A DNA stretch of 64,000 bases from Acidobacteriota bacterium (GTDB lineage: Bacteria > Acidobacteriota > Aminicenantia > Aminicenantales > Saccharicenantaceae). Location: positions 62,001 through 126,000 of the forward strand of contig JAKLEN010000002.1 of NCBI GenBank assembly GCA_022711665.1, given 5' to 3'. This document shows, one piece after another, positions 17,342-26,159 of this stretch. A model generated the notes under the pieces. That model was not told the origin of the DNA, searched no databases, and worked only from the letters and a program-made list of their open reading frames with translations. A program made the position numbers and the translations under genes. Every line of letters starts with the position of its first letter. Positions within the stretch are counted from its first letter, which is position 1.

Positions 17342-19693
17342 ATGAACAAGAGAACCCTTCCGGCCGTCCTGGCCGGTCTGTGCGTCCTGGGCCTCCTCGG
17401 CCTGTACGCCCAGGCGCCGGCCCCCGCCGTTCATATCAGCAGGATCCAGGTCCAGCCGGGCGCCCTGGCGACCAGGCTGGTCCTCGAGACCGACGGGCCG
17501 CTGGCCGTCGACCGGGCCTACTACGCGGCTGAGACGCCGCGGACGCTCGTCCTCGACATCTCCGGCGCCTCGACGGCCGCCGTGCCGGCCCTCCCCTCCT
17601 CCGGAACGGGGCTGGTCCGCGACGTCCAGGTCGAGAAGGCCGGGTCCGGCTCGCTCCGCATCCTCGTCCGGCTGGCCGAGCGCGTCCCGGCCCGCATCGT
17701 CCATGAGGCCGGGCGGGCGGTCGTCGAGCTCAACGGCATCCAGAGGGGCCAGGGCGGCTACGTCATCGACGCCGCCACCCAGGCCGCCCTCGACCGCACG
17801 GCCAAGAGCGACATCCGCCTCAGCCGGGTCGAGACCGCCGCCGGCGCCGAATCCCTGTCGGTCACGGCCGCCTTGAACGGCGCGGTCATCACCCAGGTCT
17901 TCGCCCTGGAGAACCCGCCCCGCCTGGTCGTCGACCTCTTCGACACGCTCCTGGCCGCCAAGTCCGACGTTTGGCCGATCGACGATCCGCGGTCGACGGT
18001 CCAGCGCGTCCGGGTGGCCCAATTCCAGACCGCCGGCCCGCGGCCCATCACCCGCATGGTCTTCGACCTGAAGGAGCCCGGGCTCTACGCCCTGGATTCC
18101 CGCAGCGACGGCCTGATCGTATCCTTCTTCCCGGCCGCCGCTCCGGCCGCGCTGGTGCAACCGGCCCCGGCCTCCGCCCCGGCCCCGCTGCCCGCGCCCG
18201 TCCGCGTCGAGCCGGCCCGGGTCGAAACCGCCCCGAAGGCCGAGCCCAAGGCGGAAGCCAAGGCTCCGACCAAGGCCGCGGCCAGGGAGGTCCCGGTGAC
18301 GACGATCTGCCCTCCGTCGCCGGCCCCGGCCCCGGAAGCCGCCCCCGCCGCCGCCCCGAAGGCCCAGGAGAAGGCCGTCGTCGTCGACGACAAGTCGGTC
18401 AAGTTCCAGCCGAAGACGATCGCCGCCGACGAGGATAAGTACTCCGGCGAGGTCCTGAGCCTGAAGCTCAAGGACTCCGACCTCCGCGACGTCGTCCTCT
18501 ACCTGGCCGAGTTCGCCGGCCTGAACGTCGTCTTCGATCCCGACGTTCGCGGCACGGTCACCGTCAACCTCCAGCTCGTCCCCTGGGACCAGGCCCTGGA
18601 CATCATCCTCAAGCAGAACAAGATGGGCAAGACGATCGAGGGCAACATCCTGCGCGTCGCCCCCGTCTCCATCCTGACGCGCGAGGAAGAGGAGCAGCGC
18701 CGGCTCAAGGAGAGCAAGGAGCTTTCCGGGCCGGTCACGGTCAAGACCATCACCTTGTCCTATTCCAAGGCCAAGGACGTCGCCACACTGCTGCGCTCCA
18801 AGATCTCAACCCGGGGCGAGATCATCGTCGACGAGCGGACCAACACCCTGCTCATCTCCGAGGTCCGCGACAAGCTCGAGCTCCTGGAGAAGCTGATCGG
18901 TGTCGTCGACACGCCGACGCCCCAGGTCTCCATCGAGGCCCGCGTCGTCGAGGCCTCGACCACCTTCATCCGCAACCTGGGCATCCAGTGGGGCCTCAAC
19001 GCCGAGGCCAGCCAGGCCTACGGCAACGCCACCAACCTCCAGTTTCCCAACAGCATCCAGGTCGACGGCGCCATGATCCCCCAGGGCACCGTGACCAAGG
19101 GCATCGGCGGGCCCCTCGGCGGCTACGCCGTCAACCTGCCCGCCCCGTCCTTCAACTCGGCCCTCGGCCTGTCGTTCGCCAACGTCCTCGACTCCTTCCG
19201 CGTCGACGTCGCCCTTTCGGCCCTGGAGACGGCCGGCGACGGCAAGATCATCTCCCGGCCCTCGGTCGTCACCCAGAACAACCAGCAGGCCGAGATCCTG
19301 CAGGGCCGCCAGATCCCCGTCCAGACCGTGGCCAACTTCACCGTGACCACCCGGTACGTCAACGCCGCCCTCGAGCTGCGGGCCACGCCGCAGATCACGG
19401 CCGAGGGGACGATCATCATGAACATCGAGATCCAGAACAACGCGGCCGACTTCGCCAACCTGGTCAACGGCATCCCGCCGATCACCATGCAGAGCGCCAA
19501 GACCACGGTCATGGTCCCCGACGGCGGCACGACGGTCATCGGCGGCATCTACCGGACCGAGGATTCGGTGACGCGGGAGCGCACGCCGTTCCTGAACCAG
19601 ATCCCGATCCTGGGCAGCCTCTTCAAGAATTACGCCCGGAACAAGACCAGCCGGGAGCTGCTCATCTTCATCACGCCCCGGATCATCAAGTAA
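17342..19693 (+). CDS. pilQ: Type IV pilus secretin PilQ
   Basis: The 783-residue outer-membrane secretin forms the pilus exit channel. After the signal peptide, two AMIN-like beta domains (about 30-120 and 155-255) bind peptidoglycan. A low-complexity Ala/Pro/Lys linker runs to about 345, and the secretin-TonB N0 domain begins near 365 (YSGEVLSLKLKDSDLRDVV). An N1 domain follows, then the secretin core with VPDGGTTVIGGIYR and LLIFITPRIIK at the very C-terminus. It is in one operon with pilMNOP; a lipoprotein gene follows 16 bases later. Confidence 0.94.
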   Translation: MNKRTLPAVLAGLCVLGLLGLYAQAPAPAVHISRIQVQPGALATRLVLETDGPLAVDRAYYAAETPRTLVLDISGASTAAVPALPSSGTGLVRDVQVEKAGSGSLRILVRLAERVPARIVHEAGRAVVELNGIQRGQGGYVIDAATQAALDRTAKSDIRLSRVETAAGAESLSVTAALNGAVITQVFALENPPRLVVDLFDTLLAAKSDVWPIDDPRSTVQRVRVAQFQTAGPRPITRMVFDLKEPGLYALDSRSDGLIVSFFPAAAPAALVQPAPASAPAPLPAPVRVEPARVETAPKAEPKAEAKAPTKAAAREVPVTTICPPSPAPAPEAAPAAAPKAQEKAVVVDDKSVKFQPKTIAADEDKYSGEVLSLKLKDSDLRDVVLYLAEFAGLNVVFDPDVRGTVTVNLQLVPWDQALDIILKQNKMGKTIEGNILRVAPVSILTREEEEQRRLKESKELSGPVTVKTITLSYSKAKDVATLLRSKISTRGEIIVDERTNTLLISEVRDKLELLEKLIGVVDTPTPQVSIEARVVEASTTFIRNLGIQWGLNAEASQAYGNATNLQFPNSIQVDGAMIPQGTVTKGIGGPLGGYAVNLPAPSFNSALGLSFANVLDSFRVDVALSALETAGDGKIISRPSVVTQNNQQAEILQGRQIPVQTVANFTVTTRYVNAALELRATPQITAEGTIIMNIEIQNNAADFANLVNGIPPITMQSAKTTVMVPDGGTTVIGGIYRTEDSVTRERTPFLNQIPILGSLFKNYARNKTSRELLIFITPRIIK

Positions 19694-19709
19694 CAGGAGC
19701 AAACGAGCC

Positions 19710-20309
19710 ATGAACAAGACGACAATGACTCTCAAGGTTCTGGCGGTCGCGGCCGCCTTCCTGGCGCTGGCCGGCTGCAACAAGATCTCGCGCGACGCCG
19801 AATCCAGCAGCGTCATCATCATCGAGAGCCTGACCGGCACCACCGTCGATGGCGAGGACGCGGCCTATCTCCAGTCCGACGTCCTCGACGCCGACGGCCT
19901 CGTCCGGCTCAACAACGCCACGGCCAACCTCGTCGTCCGGCTGATCAGCCCCAACGCCTCGGCTCCCTCGCAGTTCAACGACGTCGTCCTGACCACGTAC
20001 CGGGTGACCTACGAGCTGCCGACCGGCCCCGGCACGCCGGGCACCGACGTCCCCATGCCCTTCGACGGCAATTTCTCGACGATTCTCTGCCCGGTCGACG
20101 ATACGACCACCGTCCCGTTCGTGGTCGTCCTCGAGTCGGCCAAACAGGCCGCGCCCCTGGTCGGCCTGATCGGCACGTCCACGGTCCTGGAACGGCGGGC
20201 CAAGATCGAGATCTTCGGCCACGACCTCAGCGACCGCCAGGTCTCGGCGACCGGCTACCTGACGATCTATTTCGCCGATTACCAGACCACGGCGCCGGTC
20301 AAGAAGTAG
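19710..20309 (+). CDS. Lipoprotein of unknown function in pil operon
   Basis: The 199-residue protein has a type II signal peptide ending LALAGC (lipid cysteine C23), then a mainly beta-rich mature part with many T, V, D residues (immunoglobulin-like in appearance). No family is recognised. It is the last gene before the terminator at 20335-20364 and so is probably cotranscribed with pilMNOPQ. A role with the secretin, such as a pilotin-like helper, is possible but rests on position alone; classical pilotins are TPR proteins and this is not. Confidence 0.75.
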   Translation: MNKTTMTLKVLAVAAAFLALAGCNKISRDAESSSVIIIESLTGTTVDGEDAAYLQSDVLDADGLVRLNNATANLVVRLISPNASAPSQFNDVVLTTYRVTYELPTGPGTPGTDVPMPFDGNFSTILCPVDDTTTVPFVVVLESAKQAAPLVGLIGTSTVLERRAKIEIFGHDLSDRQVSATGYLTIYFADYQTTAPVKK

Positions 20310-20334
20310 CTTTTTACCGCCTGCGTCAGACCAC

Positions 20335-20364
20335 GGCCCGTCCTTCGGGACGGGCCTTTTTTTT
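20335..20364 (+). terminator. Rho-independent terminator of the coaD-pil operon
   Basis: A perfect 9-bp GC stem (GGCCCGTCC / GGACGGGCC) around a stable TTCG tetraloop is followed by eight T residues. It lies 26 bases after the lipoprotein stop, between convergent operons. Confidence 0.92.
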
Positions 20365-20399
20365 GTAGGAACGCCCCCATTTGCCGGTCAGGGCGGCGG

Positions 20400-22592
20400 T
20401 CAGGCGGCGTTTGAGGGAGGGTCCCCGAAGGGCGAGTAGGAAAAAGTCACGGTCTTCTTCAGGCGGATCTTCGGCAGGGTCCCGTCGAGAGCCCGGTCGA
20501 GCTCCGGCCGGCCGGCGGCCTTGAGGATGAACTGGACCCGGGAAACGTCCCGGACCCGGGCCACCGGGGCGAAGGCCGGCCCGAGGACCTCGATGCCCGG
20601 CCCGGCCTTCTGGAGCAAAGCCCGCAGCTCGCGCGACTTGGCGCCCAGCGCCCGGACATCGCGTCCCTGCAGGACCACTTCCGCCAGGGCGGCGAAGGGC
20701 GGGTAGCCCAGGACCCGGCGGAACTCGATCTCCCGGCCGTAGAAGGCCTCGTAGTCGCCGGCCGCCGCCGCCGCCACGGCGAAGTGGGCCGGGCCGGCCG
20801 TCTGGATGACGGCCTCGGCGTCGGCGGCGTCGCGGACGAACCCGAGCATGGCCGAGACGGCCTCGAACGTCTTCTGCGCCGCCCGGTAATCGGAAAAGCC
20901 CAGGAGGTATTCGGGCCGGAGGATGCCGACCAGGCCGGCCTTGGGCACGCCGGGCTGGTGGACCAGGAGCTGGGTGCCGACGAGGATCGGCGCCTGACCC
21001 TTGGCGAACCCGGCCAGGAGGCGCTCCCGCTCGCCGGGACTGGAGGCCGCGTCGGCGTCGAAGCGGGCCACCGGAACCTTGGGGAAGAGCCGGGCCAGCT
21101 CCTCCTCGACGGCCTGCGTTCCCGCGCCCCGGCGGACGACCAGCTCGCCGCCGCACTTGTCGCAGGCCCGGCCCGCGTCCACCGCGTGATTGCAGTAATG
21201 GCAGATCAGGCGGTCCCCGGTCTTGTGGTAGACCAGGGCGATGTCGCAGCGGGGGCAGCGCGGCGTCCGGCCGCAGGTTCGGCAAACGACCTGGGCGGCA
21301 TAGCCCCGGCGGTTGAGAAAGAGGATGGCGGGGTCGCCCTTCTCGAGCCGGGCCCGGAGGCGGCGCTCGAGCTCGCGGGAGATGATCGGGGCGTCGCCGG
21401 CATGATCGACCACGGTCACGGCCGCCCGCCGCGGCTCCGTCCCCACGTCGACGAGCAGGCCGCGCCGGCGGGCCTCGGCCATGGCCTCGACCGTCGGCCG
21501 CGACGAGCCGAGAACGGCCACGGCGCCTTCCGCCTCGGCCCGCAGCACGGCTCCGCGGCGGGCGTCGTAGGCCGGGCTCTCGGCCTGGAGATAGGACTCT
21601 TCCTGTTCGCCGTCGACGGCTACCAGGCGCAGCGGCCCGGTCTCGAGGAAGAGGGCCGAGCGCGTCCCGGCGGCCAGGGCGGCCCGGCCGCTCTGGAGCG
21701 TCCGCCAGGCGTCTTCCCGCTGCCGGCCGGTCATCCGGCCGTGAAAGACCACGGCCTGCCGCCCGTAATCGGCCTTGAAGCCCGCAGCCAGGGACTCCGA
21801 GGGAGCCACCTCGGGCTGGAGGAAGAGGACCCGGCCTCCCGCGGCGACGGCCCGCCTCACCAGGGCCTGGAAGGCCGCCCGGCGCGGCCGGTCCGAGCCG
21901 AAGACGTACCAGGCGCCGGCCCGGCCGTCGACGATGGCCCTCTCGACCGGGTCCAGGACGCCCGCCTGGCGCAGCGACTCAGGGAAGGCCAGGCCGAGCT
22001 GGACCGCTCCGGCCGCGCCTTCCACGTCCCGGTCCGGCCTCGGCCCCGGGCCGGCCTTGTGCTCCACCGCGACCAGGCCGGTCTTCTCCATCCGCGAAAC
22101 GAGGCCCGAGATGTCGCCGCCGCCCAGGCGCCGCCGCAGGGCCAGGGGGCTCAAGCCCTTGGGCGCGACGACCAGGGCCCGGGCCAGGAGCCGGGCCTTC
22201 GGGCCGAGGCCCCCCTTCTCCAGCGCCTCGCGGCCCGCCTCGGTCAGGACGACGGCCATCCGGGTCTTGCCGGAAAGCGAAGGCGGCAGGGCCGTCTGGA
22301 GGATCTCGCCCCAGGAGGAACGGAACTCGGCGCTCAGGCGGCCGGTGAATTCGAGGAAGCGCTCGTCCCGGAAGGGCCGGTCGTCAAGGACCTGGAGGAG
22401 GTTCTTGACCTTGATCCCGGCCGCGGGCGGCTCGTCCGTGACGGCGACGATGAAGCCGTTCTGCCGGCGAGCCCCGAGCGGCGCGACCACCCGCGCCCCC
22501 GGCCGGGCGGCCTCCCGGAAGGCCTCGGGAACGGCGTAGAGAAAGGCCTGCTCGAGGGGCAGGGGGAAGACGACCCGGGCGAAAACGGTCAT
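20400..22592 (-). CDS. priA: PriA-like primosomal protein N' with degenerate helicase motifs
   Basis: The 730-residue protein has the full PriA architecture: N-terminal 3'-DNA-binding domain (FARVVFPLPLEQAFLYAVP), winged helix, helicase lobes, an intact eight-cysteine zinc module (CRTCGRTPRCPRCD ... CHYCNH ... CDKCGG) and a C-terminal domain. The ATPase sites are lost. The Walker A region (around 231-239) reads FGSDRPRRA with no GKT, the DEAH box is DGEQ (327-330), and the RAGR motif VI is replaced by GFVRDA. It probably keeps fork binding and DnaB-loading contacts without unwinding. The ATG overlaps the stop of the uracil-DNA glycosylase gene by 4 bp. Confidence 0.88.
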   Translation of the reverse strand: MTVFARVVFPLPLEQAFLYAVPEAFREAARPGARVVAPLGARRQNGFIVAVTDEPPAAGIKVKNLLQVLDDRPFRDERFLEFTGRLSAEFRSSWGEILQTALPPSLSGKTRMAVVLTEAGREALEKGGLGPKARLLARALVVAPKGLSPLALRRRLGGGDISGLVSRMEKTGLVAVEHKAGPGPRPDRDVEGAAGAVQLGLAFPESLRQAGVLDPVERAIVDGRAGAWYVFGSDRPRRAAFQALVRRAVAAGGRVLFLQPEVAPSESLAAGFKADYGRQAVVFHGRMTGRQREDAWRTLQSGRAALAAGTRSALFLETGPLRLVAVDGEQEESYLQAESPAYDARRGAVLRAEAEGAVAVLGSSRPTVEAMAEARRRGLLVDVGTEPRRAAVTVVDHAGDAPIISRELERRLRARLEKGDPAILFLNRRGYAAQVVCRTCGRTPRCPRCDIALVYHKTGDRLICHYCNHAVDAGRACDKCGGELVVRRGAGTQAVEEELARLFPKVPVARFDADAASSPGERERLLAGFAKGQAPILVGTQLLVHQPGVPKAGLVGILRPEYLLGFSDYRAAQKTFEAVSAMLGFVRDAADAEAVIQTAGPAHFAVAAAAAGDYEAFYGREIEFRRVLGYPPFAALAEVVLQGRDVRALGAKSRELRALLQKAGPGIEVLGPAFAPVARVRDVSRVQFILKAAGRPELDRALDGTLPKIRLKKTVTFSYSPFGDPPSNAA

Positions 22593-23437
22593 TTTCTGCC
22601 GAGCAGGGCCATGACCTTCTGCATGTCCTCCCAGACCATCCGCCGGAGCTCGCGGTTGCCTTCGTTCCGGACGAGGTAGGACGGGTGGAACGTCGGCATG
22701 ACCGGGATGCCGCGATAGTCGCCGAAGCGGCCGCGGCGGGCCGTCATGCCCTCGCGCCCGGGCGCGAAGCAGTCCGTCGGCGTCTTGCCCAGGGTGACGA
22801 TGACCCTCGGCCGGATGAGCTCGATCTGGCGGGTGAGGTAGGGCGAGCAGGCCTCGATCTCATCGAGGTGCGGCACGCGGTTCTCCGGCGGCCGGCATTT
22901 GACCATGTTGGCGATGTAGACTTCGTCCTCGCGGAAGGTCATGGCGGCGATGATCTTGCGCAGCAGCTGGCCGGCCCGGCCGACGAACGGCCGGCCCTGG
23001 AGGTCTTCGTCGCGCCCCGGCCCCTCGCCGATGAACATCAGCTCGGCCGCGGGATTCCCCTCGCCGGGCACGGCCTTCGTCCGGAACCTGTGCAGGGCGC
23101 AGCGCGTGCAGGCCCGGACCTGGCGGGCGACCTCCTCGAGGGCGGCCCGCTCGGCGTCCGTCTGCGGCAGCCGTTCGGCCAGGGAGGGCAGGACGGACGG
23201 GGGCGCTGACGCGGCCGCGGCCGGAGCGGGCCGGCCCCGCGTCTCGCCGCGGGACGAGGGCCCCGGCGTCGCGGCGGGCCGGGCCGAGGCCCGGGCCGCC
23301 GGCCGGACCGGCGGCTTGGCCGGCTCGCGGCGGGCCTCCTCCCCCGGTCGGCTCAGCACGAAGCCGGCCCCGGCCTCCTCCAGGAAGTCGAGGTGGGCCT
23401 TGAGGTCTTGGCGGAGCTCAGCGGCGCTTTTTTTCAA
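22589..23437 (-). CDS. Uracil-DNA glycosylase, family 4 type, with Fe-S cluster
   Basis: The 282-residue protein has a family 4 UDG core preceded by a ~100-residue Pro/Ala/Arg-rich tail. The cluster ligands are C110, C113, C181 and C197, with the spacing expected for family 4. Motif I is GEGPGRDEDLQGRPFVG (138-154), and the C-terminal motif is HPSYLVR. It removes uracil from DNA, starting base-excision repair. The long disordered N-terminus may bind partners. It overlaps coaBC by 20 bp and priA by 4 bp. Confidence 0.92.
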   Translation of the reverse strand: MKKSAAELRQDLKAHLDFLEEAGAGFVLSRPGEEARREPAKPPVRPAARASARPAATPGPSSRGETRGRPAPAAAASAPPSVLPSLAERLPQTDAERAALEEVARQVRACTRCALHRFRTKAVPGEGNPAAELMFIGEGPGRDEDLQGRPFVGRAGQLLRKIIAAMTFREDEVYIANMVKCRPPENRVPHLDEIEACSPYLTRQIELIRPRVIVTLGKTPTDCFAPGREGMTARRGRFGDYRGIPVMPTFHPSYLVRNEGNRELRRMVWEDMQKVMALLGRK

Positions 23438-24620
23438 GGAGGGCCTCGATGCGGTCGAAGATGAGCCGGGCGATCTCGCGCTTGCTGAGCGGGCCGGCGG
23501 CCTGAACGGGTCCGGACGGGGCGATGATCAGGACCTCGTTGGTCTCGGTCCCGAAGCCCCGGCCGGCGCCGACGGCGTTGGCGACCATCAGGTCGGCTTT
23601 CTTGGCCGCCATCTTCCGCCGGGCGTGGGCGGCGACGTCGTGGGTCTCGGCGGCGAATCCGACCAGGACCTGGCCGGGCTTCTTGGCCCGGCCCAGCCGG
23701 GCCAGGATGTCGGGGGTCCGTTCGACGGCCAGGGAAAGGCCGATCTCCTCCTTGGCCGATTTGCGGCCGCGCGGCTCCTTGAACCGGAAATCGGACACCG
23801 CGGCGGCCATGACCACGATGCCAGCCTTGGGGAAAGCCTTCAAACAGGCCTTTTCCATCTCGGCCGCGGAGACGACACTCTCCGTCATCGCCCCCGCCGG
23901 CGGGACGAGCCCCGTCGGGCCGGAGACGAGGATCGTCCGGGCGCCGCGGGCGACCGCTTCGCGGGCCAGCTCGTAGCCCATCTTGCCCGACGACGGGTTG
24001 GAGAGGAAGCGGACGGGGTCGAGGTGTTCCCGCGTCGGCCCGGCCGTGACCAGGACGGTCCGGCCGGCCAGGCTCGAGGTCCGGGCCAGGATGCGCAAGC
24101 CTTCCCGGACGATGGCTTCGGGCTCGGCCAGCCGCCCCCAGCCGGCGTCGCCGCAGGCGAGATAGCCCTTCTCCGCCTCGACGAACTCCGCGCCCAAAGC
24201 CTTGAGGCGGTCCATGTTGGCCTGGGTCGTCCGGTCGAGATACATGGCCTCGTTCATGGCCGGGGCGATGAGCACGGGGGCCGTCGTGGCCAGGAACAGG
24301 GTCGACAGGAAGTCGTCGGCGACGCCGCCGGCGAACTTGCCGATGACGTTGGCCGTGGCCGGGGCGACGCAGAGGAGCGCGATCTCCCTGGCCAGGGCCA
24401 CGTGCCGGATCGACCGCCCGGCCGGCTCCTCGAACATCTCGACGATGGTCTTCGTGCCGGCCAGCGAGCTGAAGAGCAGGGGCGAGATGAGCCGGGCCGC
24501 GTTCGGGGTCATGACCACCTGGACCTCGACGCCGGCCTTCTGGAAGCCGCGGACGATCTCGCAGGCCTTGTAGAGGCCGATGGACGAGGACACGCCCAGG
24601 GCGACCTTGGTCCTGGTCAT
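23418..24620 (-). CDS. coaBC: Bifunctional phosphopantothenoylcysteine decarboxylase/phosphopantothenate-cysteine ligase
   Basis: The 400-residue flavoenzyme makes 4'-phosphopantetheine. The CoaC half (1-190) shows the flavin-site histidine in IRHVALA, PAMNEAMY, and the active-site cysteine in LACGDAGWGRLAE. The CoaB half starts near 190 with VLVTAGPTREHLDPVRFLSN and contains SSGKMGYELA and the catalytic lysine region AAVSDFRF. Length is normal. It sits directly after gmk (4-bp overlap). The rpoZ gene often found between gmk and coaBC is absent. Confidence 0.95.
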   Translation of the reverse strand: MTRTKVALGVSSSIGLYKACEIVRGFQKAGVEVQVVMTPNAARLISPLLFSSLAGTKTIVEMFEEPAGRSIRHVALAREIALLCVAPATANVIGKFAGGVADDFLSTLFLATTAPVLIAPAMNEAMYLDRTTQANMDRLKALGAEFVEAEKGYLACGDAGWGRLAEPEAIVREGLRILARTSSLAGRTVLVTAGPTREHLDPVRFLSNPSSGKMGYELAREAVARGARTILVSGPTGLVPPAGAMTESVVSAAEMEKACLKAFPKAGIVVMAAAVSDFRFKEPRGRKSAKEEIGLSLAVERTPDILARLGRAKKPGQVLVGFAAETHDVAAHARRKMAAKKADLMVANAVGAGRGFGTETNEVLIIAPSGPVQAAGPLSKREIARLIFDRIEALLEKKRR

Positions 24621-25225
24621 GGCCGGCCCTTGGCGAAGCTGCGCAGGATGGGCTTCAGCCCGGCGGCCATGGCCTCGGGGCGGTGCCGGGCCGCCGCGAT
24701 GACCGTCCGGAGCTCGGCCGCGGCCCGGGCGAGGTCGTCGTTGACGACGACGTAGTCGAACTCGGCGTAGGCCCGGACCTCGGCCCGGGCGTTCCGCAGC
24801 CGGCGGGCGACGGCCTCGCGGCTGTCTTCGCCGCGGGCCCTGAGGCGGCGCCGCAGCTCGGCCGCGACCGGCGGCATGATGAAGATGAGGACGGCCCCCT
24901 CGACGCGGGCCCGGACCTGCCGGGCGCCCTGGACGTCGATGTCGAGGATGACGTCCCCGCGGCGGCCCTTGGTCTCGACCTCGGCCCGCGACGTCCCGTA
25001 AAGGTTGCCGTGGACCCGGGCGTGCTCGAGGAAGCGCTTCTCCCGGGCCAGGCGCTCGAAGACGCGCTCGGAGACGAAATGGTAGTCCACGCCGTCCTTC
25101 TCCGACGGCCGCGGCGGCCGAGTGGTGTGGGATACGGAGAACTCCAGGCCGCCGACGGCCCGGCGGACCCGCTTGATGAGGGTCGATTTGCCGCAGCCGG
25201 ACGGGCCGGTGATGACGAAGACCAT
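24617..25225 (-). CDS. gmk: Guanylate kinase
   Basis: The 202-residue protein phosphorylates GMP to GDP. The P-loop GPSGCGKSTLI is at residues 7-17, followed by the GMP-binding stretch SHTTRPPRPSEKDGVDYHF and ILDIDVQGARQVR. All are canonical. It is twelve bases downstream of the YicC gene, the common yicC-gmk pairing. Confidence 0.95.
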   Translation of the reverse strand: MVFVITGPSGCGKSTLIKRVRRAVGGLEFSVSHTTRPPRPSEKDGVDYHFVSERVFERLAREKRFLEHARVHGNLYGTSRAEVETKGRRGDVILDIDVQGARQVRARVEGAVLIFIMPPVAAELRRRLRARGEDSREAVARRLRNARAEVRAYAEFDYVVVNDDLARAAAELRTVIAAARHRPEAMAAGLKPILRSFAKGRP

Positions 25226-25237
25226 CGCTCGACTCCC

Positions 25238-26116
25238 CTATTCGATGTTCTGGACGTGCTGGCGGATGCTCTCCAGCTCGTTCTTGATGGCCAGGCTCTC
25301 GCGGGTGATGCGGATATCCTGGGACTTGGAGGCCAGCGTGTTGGCCTCGCGGTTGAGCTCCTGGGCCAGGAAATCGAGCTGCCGCCCGACGGGTTCGACG
25401 ACCTTGGGCGAGAGGAAGGCCTCGAACGAGTCGAGGTGGGTCTTGAGCCGGCCGATCTCCTCGGCCAGGTCGTAGCGCTGGGCCAGGATCGAAGCCTCCT
25501 CGGCCAGCTTGCCCTCGGAGACGGCCGCGCCGCCGTTGAGGTCGGCCAAGCGCTTCTCGATCCGGGCCTTGAACCGGGCCGGCTGGCGCCTGAAATGCGC
25601 TTCGGCCCGGGCGACGGAGCGCCGCACGGCGGCGATGTGCTTCCGCAGCAGCCGGGCGGTCTCGCGGCCCTCGCGGCGCCGCAGCAGGAGGACGTCCTCG
25701 AGGATCCGCTGGAACGAGCGCACGACGAAGGCCACGTCGGCCGGGCCGAGGGCCTTGCGCCCGACCTCGATCAGCTGGGGGACACGGAAGAGGCTGTCGA
25801 GCGAGATCTCGAGCCGCAGCCCGGTCCGCCGGCTGGCCCGGTCGAGGGAGCGGAGGACTTTCTCGAGCAGGCCCTCGTTCAACGAGAAGTCCCAGCCCGC
25901 GGCGCCGAGCGGCGTCAGGTCGACGAAGACCTCGACCCGGCCGCGCCGGATCATTTTTTCGCAGAGGCTCCGCAGGCGGCCTTCGGCCTCGCCCAGGGGG
26001 GCGCCCTTGTAGGACCAGTCGAAGAAGCGATGGTTCAGCGTTTTGACGCTGATCTTCAGCCGCAGCGAGGGCGAGGCGAAGCTCCTCTCGGCGAATCCGG
26101 TCATGCCCAGGATCAT
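25238..26116 (-). CDS. yicC: YicC family endoribonuclease-type protein
   Basis: The 292-residue protein has the YicC N-terminal domain (MTGFAERSF..., KTLNHRFFDWSYKGAP) and a C-terminal DUF1732 domain ending in REANTLASKSQDIRITRESLAIKNELE, which holds conserved acidic and basic residues. E. coli YicC has been linked to RNA decay; a stress-related RNase role is therefore likely but inferred from the family. Its position before gmk is conserved in many bacteria. Confidence 0.92.
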   Translation of the reverse strand: MILGMTGFAERSFASPSLRLKISVKTLNHRFFDWSYKGAPLGEAEGRLRSLCEKMIRRGRVEVFVDLTPLGAAGWDFSLNEGLLEKVLRSLDRASRRTGLRLEISLDSLFRVPQLIEVGRKALGPADVAFVVRSFQRILEDVLLLRRREGRETARLLRKHIAAVRRSVARAEAHFRRQPARFKARIEKRLADLNGGAAVSEGKLAEEASILAQRYDLAEEIGRLKTHLDSFEAFLSPKVVEPVGRQLDFLAQELNREANTLASKSQDIRITRESLAIKNELESIRQHVQNIE

Positions 26117-26159
26117 GATGCGCTCTCCTCGATCGTTCCGCCCCGGGGGCCCGCTCCGC

